Positions 1-15,200 of a DNA stretch of 64,000 bases are shown here, in pieces. How positions within the stretch are numbered: the first letter of the stretch is position 1; the number at the start of each line of letters is the position of its first letter. The stretch is from Patiria pectinifera (Eukaryota; Echinodermata; Asteroidea; Valvatida; Asterinidae), in NCBI GenBank assembly GCA_029964075.1, contig CM057142.1, forward strand, positions 37,946,392-38,010,391, in the 5' to 3' direction. The notes under the pieces were generated by a model. It saw nothing but the letters and a program-made list of their open reading frames with translations, did no database searches and was not told the DNA's origin. The position numbers and the translations under genes were made by a program.

Positions 1-108
1 ATTGTTAGAATCTCACACGGGATCTAAAGAATGAAGATGGGACTTTAAGCTGAAGTCAGAGTTGAAACAGAGATTTGAGACATAAGGATTGCTCTTGGAG
101 TGACTTAC

Positions 109-235
109 TTTTCTGCTCCCAGATGTTGGTGGCCCACACCGAGAGAGGCTCCTGCTTCTTGGGTTTGGCCTTCTTACTGTCCTTCTCAGGATCAAAGTCA
201 TGGTCCAGAAGAAGCTTCACTACTTCCATTTCATT
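109..235 (-). CDS. Exon 33 of the ankyrin/PARP-like gene (last in window)
   Basis: Acceptor TTTGTAG|AAT, donor AAAA|GTAAGT, 127 nt, phase 0 to 1, residues 1647-1689. EMEVVKLLLDHDFDPEKDSK ends an ankyrin helix and KKQEPLSVWATNIWEQK enters a new region. The open donor shows that the gene continues left of position 1. Confidence 0.84.
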
Positions 236-3200
236 CTACAAAATAGATAAATGAATACATGATGAAAACAAGACTTTACAGTAAGCATGCACAAGGAAGG
301 TTTCCTCCACATGTTTTTCTGACATCCATTAACAATTGGTGTACATGTTACTGACTAAATGACACATCCATGTCTGAAGTATGAAAGCTGAAGTTCTTTA
401 AAATTTAATATATACAGGGTGGTGCAAAAAGAAGGAAACCCACTTTTGACATGAATTTTAACCTACTTACATAACTTAATATTTGAATTTGTTTTAATAA
501 TGTAGTGAAGTATAGCTCTTCCACCATACATGGTGAAAAAAAGTTTGAAAAAACAATTGCAAGAATAGTGTTATTTTGCTAATTTGAATACAAGTCACCA
601 AAACCTCTGTTGTCCACGTGTTTGTCTAGTGTAGTGTTTTTTGTCTTCAAATCAAGCTCCGGAGCTCAGTCAAGCAGTTTGAATAAAGCCGTCTTTGGAC
701 AAACAGATTTGGTACATGAAATTTTTAAACTACCATATCTCAGAGATAAAATATGCATTTGCAATCACTTTTTCAATGCTTATGTTTAAAGATCAATATT
801 TTAATACCATTAAATTGAATTCTTGAAATTTGCTCAACAAGTAGGTGAATATTGCTGTCAAAAGTGGGTTTCCTTCTTTTTGCACAACCCTGTATTTCTG
901 TTAAATATGATTGTAGAGCCAGAGCATCAGCAAAACTTGGACAATTCTGTATCATAGTCTGCTTCTAGTGTCCATATAGTGGGTAGGCCTACACCGCGTT
1001 ATGGGGAAGTTTTTATTGTTAGGCAAATTAGGACCGAGTTATGGGGACTTTCTGCTGTCCCCACAGCATGTTCAGTCCCCACAAATACCTTGTGCAGATG
1101 AGTGCATGTCCCCACAACTACGGAACAAGAATGTGTGTGTTTTCTGGTACAAGCAACTCATTCGGTTTTTTGGATAGCAAAGTTGTAATCCAAGTTGATC
1201 ACAAGTCAACCCAGATGTCAGGTCAGAAGTCAATGACATAGGAATGCTGTTGTAACAGTTCAATTGATTAGCTTGTGACTTGACTTGCGATCGGACGACA
1301 AAAACCTGTGACTGATTTGTGATGACTTGATTACACCTTAACGAAATGGTGCATTCACGTGCCGTTTCGTAAACTTCTCCAGTGTTGAATCAAAGTTCCT
1401 TAATGTAAAGCAGAGGGCTCTCTCACCAGTTTGACTGCGTGCATGAGTGGCGTGAGGCCGTCCTTGTCAGCGTAGTTGCAGCTGGCCCCATTCTTCAAGA
1501 GAAACTTGCAGGCCTTGAAGTTATCAATGTACATGTGGAGGATCAGGGGGGTGCGTGGGGCAGACCAGTCCAAGGGGCCGTGGTACCAGGCCTCAAGGCT
1601 CTCTGCCTGTTTCTTGCGGTTCAAGGAGCTGGACTCCACGTTGGGCAAGGCAGTGCAGAAGTTGAGGCTTGCGCCTGACTTGATGAAAAGTCTGGGAGAA
1701 GTATAACCATTCAACCAGTAAATAAGTGAAAAGATATAAAGGTGACTTTGCAGCAAGTGTTTCACTTCAAATTCTGGAAAGCTGACCATGCTTAAACCTC
1801 AGTGAATTTTGCTGCGAATGTTTCTGATGCCACACTAGCTTCACATTCCTCTTGTTTAAAATTAAGTAAGACAACTGAGTAGAAAGCAGGAGTGTGACAA
1901 TAAAATAAAGGCATGAAGTATCGTGAAATTTTTTTTCTAGTAGTCTCAAAATATACACTCTCCTATGTGTTTAATATGCATAAGAGTTTATGCTTGTCTT
2001 AACTTCCTAAAAAGACGCAATAAAACAAACCTGATGACTTCCTCTGTTGAAGAGTCGAAGCGGAAATTCCAGAATAGCGCCGCTGCAGGAGTGCGCCCCC
2101 TATGATCCTGACAGTTCAGGCAATTCTTGAACCCACTGGCGTCTCTTTCTGGAAATATTTTGACAGACGAAGAAACACTGCAACTCTAGTGCACTGAGTG
2201 ACAACAAAATGTGTATGGTCTAGGCAGGGGGGGGGGGGGTCTAGCTAGGTCTAGCTCATGTATAGCTTTGGCGTTAGGAGATTTTTGTGCACCTTATTTG
2301 GTGGAAATATTTCCATTTTGTTTAAAGGGATCACTTACACCAGAGATGAAGTTGTGTTTTTTTGGAAAAAAAACCCTGAAGAGTGTGCTCTATGCCCACC
2401 TTGTTGGTAAACACAGTGGAGGTAACATTTCACAGGTACGTAAAGCATTGAGGACTACCAGCAAACATCATTCACATTAGGTTTTTGCAGCGCCATTTCT
2501 ATGGACTGTGGACCAACTAAACGGTTACACAGGGAGAGTTATGGAAGACCATCTCGAGGGACAGGATGCATCGATGCATTTCCAAAAGGACCGGACACTC
2601 AAGCGACACCGCCACGGTTTTGAGCACATTTGGAATAAAAATTAGTTGTGCGTACTTCGTGCAGAGCACGCGCAAAGCAGTACGCACAGAGTGGTCAGAG
2701 AGCGCCATCTACTGTTCGTGCAGACTCATAGCGAGGCTGCATTTGAAAGTCTTTCCATGGTTATTTTCTAAGTTATTGAGCCGTTATGTAAGAACCCATT
2801 CTAGTGGACAAAGCCTTGCAACAGCCCATGTTGTAAGCTACAGTGGCGCACCCCAGGATTTGGCTTGGGGGGGGGACTCACAAGTGGTATTTTTTTCAAA
2901 TTTGTTAGAAGTTTAAAATTTTTCAAAAAATGTTGCCCAAAATTTTTGGCCACATAAAAACTTTTTTTTGGGGGGGGGGGAAAGACTATTTTGATGTTGG
3001 TGGCGCCACTTACACCCCTATTATACTACTTGAAAATAGGCCACATACATATCACCAAGGGCAAATCGTGGGAATTAAAAAACAAATTATCCCCCCCCCA
3101 AAAAAAATAAATGACAACCTCTTGGGGGGGCTCAAGCTGCCCGAGGCCCCCCCCCCCCTCTCCCCCTTGGGTGCGCCACTGGTAAGCTATACAGGTTGAC

Positions 3201-6200
3201 TACAAAGTCACTTGGCTCGGTAGTTCAAAATGAATTCTTAATAAAATATACAACCAACTTACCTGCAAATATCTTGCAGAGTGCAAGGTTCTGGTTGGCA
3301 GCTGCGTAGTGGAGAGGAGTACAACCCTTGTCATCCCTAGCAAACAACTTCACGCCTCGGTCAAACAGGGACTTGGCAATCTGGTGGCAAAAATGTCACA
3401 ACAATCATCAACATTGTTTCTTACTAGACCTATTTGAATTTCAATATCGGCCACATTGTAAAAGGGTGAGCTGCCATCCTTTTAAAAAAATGCCAAGAGC
3501 AATATGATCTCTCCAACTCACTCCACGTGATTCGGTAATAATTATTTAATTTACTCACTTTTTTGGTGGCTTGTTTGAGATTCAGTAAATAGTGCAGGAT
3601 GTTTTTTTTCTTCAAAATTTGGTGACCACAGGGAAATTAAAAAAATCTGCTCAAAGAAGCCACTTTCATCAGAACCTTGTTAATCTCCCTGATGGAGAAT
3701 TCAGGAGGAATTTCCACCAAGTACCAAGATAAATCCCTTTGAAAGTGCTAAGATAGCTCAGCGAATAGAGTTCCCGAGTGGTAGACAACACGTTTGAGGT
3801 TAAAGTCCAACTCTGACATACGTTCAAGATCCCACAAAATGATTTCTTAAAGTCTTTTTTCACTGAATAATTTTTGTGATTTCTACAAAAGAACACACTT
3901 GGCTCTCAATTAAGATAATTCACTCAGGTTGACATTCTGATGAAAATGAACATCACGTTAACAGATCCCATTGATTTCAAGATTTGCTTCAGGGTTTGTT
4001 GCTAAAAACTATGCTCCAGTGACCACAGAATGATTTTTTTTGGGGGGGGGTGGGGGTGGTGTAGGGTGATATGGTTTGCAAGTTTTTACGTTTGAAAAGT
4101 AAAATGATAATATTGAGATGCATTTGACAAAATCTAAAGGACACAAAGTTACTCACCTGTTCATAGAGGCTTGACCAATTGGATGAGACGGCATGCATTG
4201 ACAGCAGATGCAGTAAGCTACGAGCTCTACGATTGGTCTGTTGCAGTTTCTGGGCATCTCGCTGCTTGCGGATCATTGTGCTGGCCAACTGGAATTTCTG
4301 AGCCTCCAGGATAGCCTGCAAAGACAAGAGTACAAGTTGGAGAAAAATGTTAGTAACGGCTCTACAGAAACAATGCTCCTTCAAGGGAATGTACATCATT
4401 GGTTTTTGATGTATTTTTCAGAAATGAACTTTTTGAGGGGTTAGTATATATAGATCAAATATTGTTACTCTGACATTTTTGAAGTTTTGTGTTCGAAAAG
4501 GTTGGAAAAACCAAGAAAAACAAAAATGTTCAAGTAGTCTGGTTCCCTGACTCCACAAAAGATAAAATGGATCAATTTATAGATGATGGAAAATTGTAAG
4601 GCACGGGAACCAGTCTAGCTGGCCTGCACCCGTTCATGAAACATGTAACCAATAGCGAACAAAATTTGGACTGAAAAAATGGTTAATTTGGAGCAGTAGT
4701 TGAAAAATAGTTAGGTTTTTCCAACGCTGGTCGGCCGACCACCGTTGGAAATGTATACAAAAATACCATTTTCTAGAAAATGACTTCACACCAGGTGCCA
4801 TAATTTTACAAGATGCTTGAGACTGTCATTTACCAACATCCTAGTAAGGTATTTCGTAAAAACTTGGTAGTTTTATTTTTCGATGTTTGCAAATGTTGTA
4901 TATTCCCTTTCATATTTCTACTTCGAGCAACCTTGAGCAATTTTGGAAAGAATGTAGTACCAGACGCCACTCTTTTGGTTGTGAAACAAAGTTTAAGGAG
5001 AGTCAAGTAAATTTTCAAGTATTTTCTAACAATTGGAAATGTTTCTCAGTCCCAGATTCATGTCTTTTCAACATTTTTGCAATGACCGACCTTCATTGAG
5101 ATAATTTACGATGAAAAAAGTGGCGTCAAGATGCAACGTTCTTTCCACAATTTTAACCGTTGGGAGTTGGGGGTTGAGTTGGGAATTATTACAAATCATC
5201 ACTGTACGGGTAATTCAGATACAAGACCATACAGCATCGAGATATGAAAAATCTGTCGCACAATACAGTTATAAAATTATACACAGCACACAGACCATAT
5301 TTTGAGCACTAGCAGTCCAAATATGTGGTCTTCACATCTAGTAATTGCTAAGCAAATCATTGACCATTTGGAAATGTATCTTCGAAATTAAGTCCGAGGA
5401 TAAATAAGAAGCTGAAGTGGTTTCACAAAGGTGCAAACATTAGAAGAAATAAAACCCGAGGATTATACACACAATGTGTAGAACTTGTAAGAGAACACAA
5501 CAATGTCAAACAGCTGCCATAACTATTGCCACTGAAGTAGGGATATGCCTTGTGATGCTTATCGTATCGTGACCTTAGTATTGTGGCTTCAGTCATATCA
5601 TGAAGAATTTCATCATTACAGTGGAGATGCTGTGAGCTGTAGCTATGACCTTCTTAAGGAGAAGTGCTGCACCCGATTTCACGAAGCACTGTAACACGTC
5701 GCAACTCGCGACGCATCGTATACTCCATTTCACAAAACTTGCGATGTGTTGAACACGTTGTAAGTTCCTTGACAACGGCTTAAAACACGTCGCAATTTAA
5801 GACGTGTCCAGTGGTCATCGCAAAATAAGAAGAGTCCTTTTCTTAGCCAGTTTTATGCCATAAAAATTCATAAACGAGACTATAATGCTGAGACAATGGG
5901 TGTAAAGTTGTAAATAGAAAATGCTTTGAATAATTATGAATTAGCCTGGAATATTGCAGTTGAAATTTCAAAGTAGCTATACAGTCCACTGAGAGCTTGA
6001 TTTCCTTTAAAATTGCATCACACGGCCGCCATTTTGCTTTACGTTTTAAAAAAATTCGAGAGGAGATCCGACGACTCTTTGTTGAATATGAGACGACTAT
6101 TTACTGTACGCTGACTAAATACATAAAACAGTCACTGAATTGTGCTACAAATACACCTACGACGCATCGCACCTACAACGTGTTTTGTGAAATGGATCGC

Positions 6201-9200
6201 AGGACGCGTCGCAGCTGCGACGCATCGTAGAGATACGATGAGCTTAATGAAATCGGGTGCTGCACTCTCAACTGACCTGGATGATATTGATGTATGACAA
6301 GCCAAACTTCTGGAGTCTATCCATCATGAGGTAGACCACTCCCTGCCAGCCCTCCCAGACCACGGCTTGGAAGAAGGAAGCTTTGATGGGGGCCCGAGGG
6401 GGCTTGACTAGCGCCTTCCACTGCCAGAATCCAGCCTTGGGCTGTGCATTGTTCTTCTGCTCCTCAAGCTCGGGAGGAACGTAGGTGACCGTAGTGTTGA
6501 TGTTGGCTCCCTTCTGGATCAGCATGATAGCAACACTGTGTAGGGAGAGTTTGATTACAATAATTACAATTCGGGCGATTCACAATGCAGTGCGCCACTA
6601 AGAGTTTGCCATGGAGAGTCCATTTTTCAAGTTTACAGTCGACAAAACATGGCCCATTTGAATGAGTATCAGTAGACAACTTGAGCTAATATGTTATAGA
6701 TTGGGGCATAGCGTTCTGCGGCCTATCAAAAAACACCATATTGATCAAAAGAAAAGGACAAACAGATCCTCGAATCATACGCTTACAAAACTACTGACAG
6801 GAAAAACTAACAATTTCAAATGTCCCGCACTGCGAATTTGTTGACCATCTCCCACAATGCATCTTAGTGGCGTACTACATTGTGAATTGCCCGAATCAGA
6901 CAGGGACATTAAAGGTTTACAGAGATAGAAATAGAGAGAATCTACAAACAGTTTTGGAACAATGATGAATATATGAGAAATAAAGAATTTGAAGGATTTG
7001 TGTGACAGAGTAATTTATTGATACTTCAGACGGAGAAAACCTGTACCCCCCCCCCCCAAAAGAAATACAAGCAATTTTTACTGTGCTGCCATCAGTAAAA
7101 TAGCACATGGTTTGTGTGCCTTGACGTCCACAGCCACGTACAGACCTCATTATGTGTGTGTCTACAGGGATGTCTATGATGTCAGTCTGTCATCGTAAAA
7201 ATGTTCAAATTTTACAGTGAGACCACCACCTTTTTCAGTATAATGCCATCCCTTGAATGTGGCTGACCTTTGTCCAAATCTTGATATGGCTGAGATCGTC
7301 CAGCCAAGAGCATTCAACACTAACAATGACCTCAATAAAGAATTCAGTTGAAGCTCACCTATCATTGCCTCCTAGGGCTGCCATTCCAAGGGGAGTGTTG
7401 CCGTTGTTGTCTTTGACGTTATAGTCCTTGATTCTCTGTAGAAATTACACAAACGATTGTTGAACTTACATTTGATCAAAATCACTGGTTAAATCAGTTT
7501 AACCACTGTTGCATACATGGAGCAGGTGCTTTTGCAGAGACATTCGAGTGCAAATGCCCTCTAGTAGAACAACGGTAAAACATATCACAAAACTCACAGT
7601 CCTTATCATCTGCTGTACATCGCAACAAATGTTTCTATTGATAACCAGCAATGTGACCACCTTTGGTAGGCTGGTCTTGACTAGTCAACTAGATTAACTC
7701 AACTATCAACTAGTGTGCCTTTAAAAGTCAAGGTTTTTTCTGCAAAACCTCTGCTTTGTCTCCAGGAGATGTCTTAAGAAGATTTTTCGGCCCCTTGATA
7801 CGGAGGACTCCAGCTCAATTTGGGTCCCTCTGCTAGAACGTAAGAAACCATAACTACAAGGCCACACCCTGCTTCTAAAAGTGCCGAGAAGCAAATGAGA
7901 AAACAGTTTCACTACCTCTGCAAGGTGCATAGCTGAGATGGTGGCCCCCCGGTAGGCTGCCCAGTGCAGGGGAGTCTGTCCAAACTTGTCCTGGGTATCC
8001 ACCTGCTGACCCTTCATGGCATCTAAGAGCACCGTCACTATCTCGATGGGGTCAGTCTGTGTATTATCCCGGTGTCTACATGTACATCAATAAGAGAAAA
8101 AAAAGTAGTAAACCAGACAACAGTTAAGTACTCTCTGCAATAGAACCTCCTCAGCGGTTACAAAGAGTGAGCTGGGGGAAACCACTGCTAGGGTCATTCG
8201 AACGCATTGCTGATGGCGCCTGAAATTCACGCGAAGATGCTACGGGTGTCCCTCGTTCCACTGTGGTCACAAAGCACTGTCTGCTGTTCATGCACAGAGT
8301 CCATAAACAACGCTTACAGTGACCTCAATACGAAGCCATTACAAAGATTAGATCAGACTCTCGTGCAGTTCATACACATGCACTCGAAAGTGAATGTGCT
8401 TTAGTAATGTATGCAACATGATCACGAGCATTGTTCCCCATTGCTTCTAATTCGGTTTGATGGATTCGGCTATGAAAGATGAAAGAGTTACTTGGCACAC
8501 CAAAACAATCTCAACAGAATTGCTGTGCCTTGAACGTGTGGAGGCACCATTCTCAATTCTGCACCAAAAAATGTTGGATGCCTTTTTGAAATTTAGTGTT
8601 TTGAACCAGAGGATAAATGATGAACTATTGTCTCTCCAACCCCAGGGTTGCAGAGACTACTGTCGCTAAACCCTTAAACAGTAAGAAATAAAACACACTG
8701 CAATGTTTTATCCAAAAATTCAATGTTTTGCCGAAGAATGTGAAATTATTTTTTGAGGTATCAATCCTCACAACATATTTCAATTTTTTTTTCATTCTCA
8801 AATGCAAAGTAAAAGGGTTTCCTTCCCAAAATGCTATAAACAAACTGCCGTCTTTCTTCTTAAAACTTTTGATTTCTGTAAAAAAACTTGACAACTTTTC
8901 CGAGATGTCTTGCGAGATGTCGTACCGGTTTATTTTCACAAATGCATAGTGGAGGGGCAGGCGTCCCCGTATGTCCTTGACGAAGACGTTGGCTTTCTTC
9001 TCAATCAGGAATTCCGTCATCTCCGTGGGTGTGTCAGCGCTGCCCGTGTCTGAGTTGACGGAGTAGTGAAGGGGCGTACGCTGCTTGGCATCGGCCGAGT
9101 TGACACTGGCCCCTAACTGGATCAGGACACTGGCCGACTGCACGGCCTTGTTTACATCTGTCAGGAGACATCATTCAGTGATTTTTTAATTCAAGACCAT

Positions 9201-12200
9201 TGAAGTGATTTTTCAACAAAGAAACAAATCTAAATTTATGTACAAACAGCTTTAATAGCTCAGCATTAACAAGGCTAGGCTAATAAGGTTGAACAAAATC
9301 ATTGCACATTTATGATTTTTGACTTTGGTCGAGTGGTAAGACATCTGCACTAGAAAGCAGGAGGTTGTGGGTTCGAGTCCCACCTGAGTGATTTTTTCCA
9401 ACTTTCATTCGGGAGGTAACACACTGAGTATACAGTGTTTAAACATCGGTGAAGGGAAAAACCTATAATTTGATTTATATAACCCCAACGCAAAATTCCT
9501 TTTCATAAATACCTTTTCGGTCAAATAAAAATCAAAACTTTTGGGTCCAAAAGTCAAACAAGTCAAAAATTATAAATTTCCAACGATTTTGTTCGACAAT
9601 TTTACTTCATGTTTTTTTCAAAACATCCCTCTTTCTATATTATGGAATGTCCCTCTACAACTCATTACCTTATATGGAGATTGGCACACACGTACTGCGC
9701 AATGTGGCACAGAACGCAGCTGTGCCAGTGTAGTGTGAATTTAGGACTATGAAATACTGACTCACTGGTAGTATTGCGCATGCTTACGTGAGGATTGTGA
9801 ATGTTCAACCAATGAAACAGTAAAAGGCATCAGATTTCATAGGAGGCTAAGTTTCATGGGACACAGAAAAAGTGTTTAAAGACCAGCCAACCGGTCTTTA
9901 TCAACCATTTAAAACCGGCTACGTGACAAGCTCTCGACCAATAGGAATGGGTAAACTGTCTTAGGCATTTATGAGTATCAGATTAAGACCAAGATACTAT
10001 TTACACTGGCAAGACCTACCATGGCCTGCTATGGTTGTACAGTGAAGGGCTGTCATCTCATACTTGCCGTCTTTGGCGGAGACGTCTGCTCCTTTGGCTA
10101 CTAGGATTGGAATGAGGTCATGCAGGCCAGCTCTGCACACAAACAGTGAAATGGTAGAGAGTTGTAGAATCACAAACAAGAGCTTCCATTTCCATATTCA
10201 TTATCTTTTCTGCAAGTGTTTTCTCCAAAAGAATTCTAAAGAGAAAGAGAACTGGTACGGTGGTTTATGGGCCACAAAGTCTATTCGGTTATTAACCCTA
10301 ACCTTGCCAAATTCTCCAACATCCTCTTTGTACGAAATGAGGATTTCGAAAGAGTGAGGCTGAATGGCAAAACTGTGTCACTTGATTTTGGAGGATGCAT
10401 TATAACAAGGTCTTATAACAAGCTGCACCTTGTGTTGTTTATGCTGAGCCATGCATAAATTAGGCCTAGATTATTACTTGAAATCATTCACACTGCTTTG
10501 GGATTTTGTAGGATTGAGGCAGTGGTTACCCTCCAATGAAAAAATTCAAGAAATAACGGAGGATTTGGGAGATTTAAGGCTGTATCCAATTTTTACAGGG
10601 AGGCAGTTGGAGGATTTTGCAGGATTGAGGTGGCATCCTAGCAAAAAAAGCCTAAGGGGTTCGGGTTATTAAAGTTATTTACATACGTTATTTGGTAACA
10701 TTTTTGGTTTGATTAATCAACAATCACTTTGTGAAAATAAAGGCCTCCTTTTAAGAAGGCACAAGAACATGTGCCAAAAATAATTTTCACTTCAAGAATC
10801 CATACACAAAATTCTTCAACAAGGAAATGGTACATGTGCAAGAAGGGATATGTTTGGTTTAAATAATATCAAGGCTAATGTTCTTTAGAAAGCAATTGAA
10901 TATAAGGTATAATACCGGTCATATATTATTATAGTGCATGTATAATGTTGGTTATTTGACGTTCCTTTGTCAGCATCATTTGTGTTTACCAACTGGCTAG
11001 AGAGCATTGTAAAGACATGGCTGCTGAAAAAAATATGTTACATACAAAAAAATTGGACAGTCTTTATTTTTTTATCGTTAAATCTTATGAATCCAAGGTT
11101 TGATGTTATGACAAAAATTATATTGATGCCTTGTTTGAAATTAAACTTAACATCGAGTATTCCGAGCAATCTCAAAAATTTTTTTTTTACAAAATAAGCA
11201 GCTTGATTCTCAAGTTGTATCCAACACTGAAAACATTGGAATTCACAAGCAGTGAGCAATTCTTCATATTGTTTACAGCTTTTACCTAGCAGCCAAAATC
11301 AGTGGGGTTGCCTTGTCACCACGTTTGCTTGCTGTGAACAGGTTCACGTTGGCTCCCGCTTCAATCTGTATATAATAATAATAATAATTACATGTATACA
11401 GCACTTTTTACTAAGATAAAGGCGCTTTACATTATTATTACTCCAGCTCATTGGGCCATTTAAACATTCCAAATACAATCGCAACTCCATGGGGAGTATA
11501 CAGCTTGATGCTGCCATTTCGGCGCAAAGCAGCTACAATCGATCACAATAACCATCTCTGCCCTCACAGGTACCCATTTACTCCTGGGTGGAGAGAAGCA
11601 ATGAGTGACAAAGTGCCTTCCCCATGGGCACATGCCCCATAGCTGAAACCACAACCTGAAGAAATACCCGCAAACTACGAATTCAATGCCCCAGACCACG
11701 AGGCCACGGTACCCCACATGGAGGAACATGTCCGGGCTGCAGCCTTTTAGAAAGACTCTACTACAGAATCTTTACAGATACTGTGGATAGTGCTGCGTTG
11801 CCAACTCCAGTGCACAATTTACAGCTCAGGATAAACCTAGTAGATAAAGCACTATGGGCGGCAACTGGAACTAAGTCAGGATCTTCAGTTGTTATGAGAT
11901 TAAAACGGACGGAAATATATTTGGCACATCTGCTGGAGCAACGGAATATTGTCAATTATAATAGTTTCCTAATCACTGGAGAACATGAAATATTCTTCAT
12001 TTTCATATGTACCCTCTATAATTGTTCCAAACATAAAATTTGTCAATGTGGACACTCTGTGCGCATGCACACTTGGAAAATCAAACTGGCTTGTTTGGGC
12101 AGTGTTGTCACCAATCATGTACCTACCAATAGCTTGGAGCTGTCTTGTCTCTTGTGCAGTATGGCTCGCTGTAGGGGTGTAAAGCCACCTTTATCCAGAA

Positions 12201-15200
12201 TGTCTAGCTTGGGCTTGGCCTTCAGTAGAATGGTCAAGGCCGGAATATTGCTGGCCAGGGATAACAGGTGGAGCGGACTGGCGCCCTCTACAGCAGGGGG
12301 TAAAATTATACCAACAGTGGCGATGATAAACTTTAACCCAATTTTAAATTTTGTTGTATCCTGAATCCTTAAAAATCCAACACTATGTACAAAGACCCTT
12401 CCTTGAGAAAATTCCTGCCAGGATCGAAACGTCTAGCCTCTAGCTTTTTTTGACTTTGCACATTCGCTGGATAGCTCAGTTGGGGACCTCCAACATTGGG
12501 CTGGATAGCTCAGTTAGTTGAACACTGGAACGGCAATCAGGAAGTTGCAGGTTCACCCCTGCTCCAAGTCAATTTCTTTGTTCCAACTTTTTAAAATAAT
12601 TATAATGCACCTAGTAAGTTTCCCTTTGCGGTTGATTGGTAAATTTATGATACACAGTAAACAGTGTAATGTTTCTGTTGTGGTGCTATTGCATTGCTAG
12701 GAATCTAGGCGTTAATCTCAGATGTCAGTGGGTCACTACTGACCAGCTGGGAGTAAGTATGGGCAACCACTAGATGGGCTAGTAGTTTGTACATGCATCA
12801 TGTGATGCACATCTGAGAATGATGCACACTGGGAATTAGCTATCTTTTCTTGACAGGTTCGTAAATTGACAAATGAAAGAAATATGTTCAGGCCATGAAT
12901 ATGTATGAGGGGTAGCGATTACAACTACTAGCAAATGACTCACCACATTGTTGGGCGTCTTTGTCCTTCCCGCTTACTACGACAGCGTTGACGTCTGATT
13001 TGGCAACTTCAATCAGAGCCTATAAAAAGAGAAAGACAAAAGTTAAATACCAAGGAGGTACGGTTTGAAGGACTCAGTGAAAGGAGAAGATGGAGGGAAG
13101 ATTCAAACCAATCTCATCCCTATCAAGGTAATAATATAGGGGGGGGAAATCACCCCAAAACATGCCACAGTGTATGTAAAATTCTCATCCATGTACACAT
13201 CCCTGAGCATATTTTCATAAAAGGCCCGATAAAGCGATCTTCAAAGCTGATTTGGGTCTAATGTTTGTGTGACAAATGAGTACATTTTCCAGTATAGTAG
13301 CCACAGAAAGCAATTGCTTCTAGAAACCAATTGAGTGCAACAAAATGTTTAGGTTAACTTTTTGGTGCAAGTGTATGTAAACTTTTAGCCTCAACTGTAC
13401 ATGGTATTTTGCCATTTTCTTGAAAACTGACAAACCCTCATTTTCACCTCTGCCCAGTTCTGTCGCATTTTTCCAGAACACTTCACATATACAGTGATTT
13501 TTTTCCAATGTATACTCAGGCATGCAACTGGGAATTTAGAAACAACGAGGAAACTCCAAACCACACAAGAGGTTGTACAGTATTGTAATGGCATTCATGA
13601 GAAGTAAAAAACGAGGATATCAGCAGATCCGAAGAAAAGTTGCATTCCTGCTTGATTATGATGATGAAAATTCTTTGTCAGGTCAGGTGCCTTATCAAAT
13701 GTCTGAGATTTTGCTTAAGTTGGTTAGTACGTTAGCTTACTTTGAACATGCTGAGGAAATTCTGCAAGGTCTTTCCATCCTGCAATGCAGAAAAGAAAGA
13801 AAACAAAAACCTCATAGTTATGGCCATTTAAAAATGTTCAGCAATTAAAAAGCAATCGGTAGAACAAAACAGGATTGCATGTATGGTTAACAAAATCATA
13901 CATGTCAGATATAATAGGGACAGGAATAAAGTGGACCCAATCCATATAATGATGCTTATATGGAATAACTGCTAAACAAGTTTTATATTATTAGCGGCCT
14001 GACAATCGCTCAGTTCTTGCATGGTAGACTAGTCCACTACCTCTTGTCAGTATCGATAATGAAGGGACTGGGGTTCTACTTGCACAACCAATCCGTTTAT
14101 TGTCAAAGGGCAAACCCATCAAACCTTTTTTCTTTGAAATAAAACATATAAGTTGAAAAATGCACGCGGAGAAACAATAAACTTTGTTGAAGAACACAGA
14201 CATTTTTAAAAAGTGCCAATACCAGTTAAAGAATGATTATCATAGCAGTAATAAAAGCACAAACGTGCATGGCAAGAAACAAAAACCAGAAGAGTCGGCA
14301 AAACCTTAAGCCGGCCTCAGATCGACCTGCAATTTGTTTGCATCCAGCGGAACCGTCAGTAGCAAGCACAAAACTAAGAAACCGTGTGATTATCGTGGCA
14401 CAAGCGGCATCTTGACACAGACCAGTGGCAACCATGTTCGTGTCAACCACAACGCGACAATGAAGCCATGGAATAGAGGCTACCATGTGACTAGTTTGAA
14501 ATGGCGGCGCACGATGATCATAAAACTCTTCCACAAGCTGATCAGGCTGATAGGTTACACAAGAAAATTAGATGATTTGGATGTCACTACCACACACGCG
14601 TTGACTGTGATTGATTCCCACTTGTCGGGAACAAGTTCCTTCATCGCAGAAGTTGACATTTTTCAACTTTTGAGACTCTTAATTTTTTAAGTGCCAGCTG
14701 ATGCCCATCGTTCTTCTTTGTAGTTACTCTCAGGTTGCAAATAAATCAGTGGTAGACAGTGCCAGACGGTCGTACTTCGTTGGACAATTCATCAGCCGAT
14801 TTTTTGTATGATTTATTTCATCCTTTGGGCTGGGAAATAGTAGTCTGAGTATCACCCGTTATCCATGGAGCCCAGACTCCTGTCTAACATCTGATATATC
14901 AAAGCATGCAGTTTATGCGATCTTACGCCTCAGCCATTCGGAGTCGACTTTACTAAATCGTGACGTCATTTCATTCCCAAATCTGGACTAAATGTTTGAT
15001 TGGTCAATTCGAAAGCAGTGTTTTGTAATACAACAGCCGGGCGCATGACACAGCCTTTGTTGCTGTGTCTAGGTTTTTTTTCTTATCCATATCTATGACG
15101 CGACAACGGGTGAATGACCGAAGACCCGATATAGAAAGCGCCCGCTGATTGGTCAAAACCTAGACGTCAAGATGCGATTGTCTTTCATAACTAATCAGCT

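Noticed and set aside
3735-3830. Possible tRNA-like head (GATAGCTCAGCGAATAGAG)
   Set aside because: No T arm or B box follows at the right distance.
8625-8925. Extension of exon 25 through the open frame to 8625
   Set aside because: The residues become low-complexity, and the donor at 8925 restores phase and the ankyrin pattern in exon 26.
9323-9394. Functional tRNA-Ser(AGA)
   Set aside because: The variable arm expected for tRNA-Ser is missing, the acceptor stem pairs poorly, and a SINE-like tail follows.
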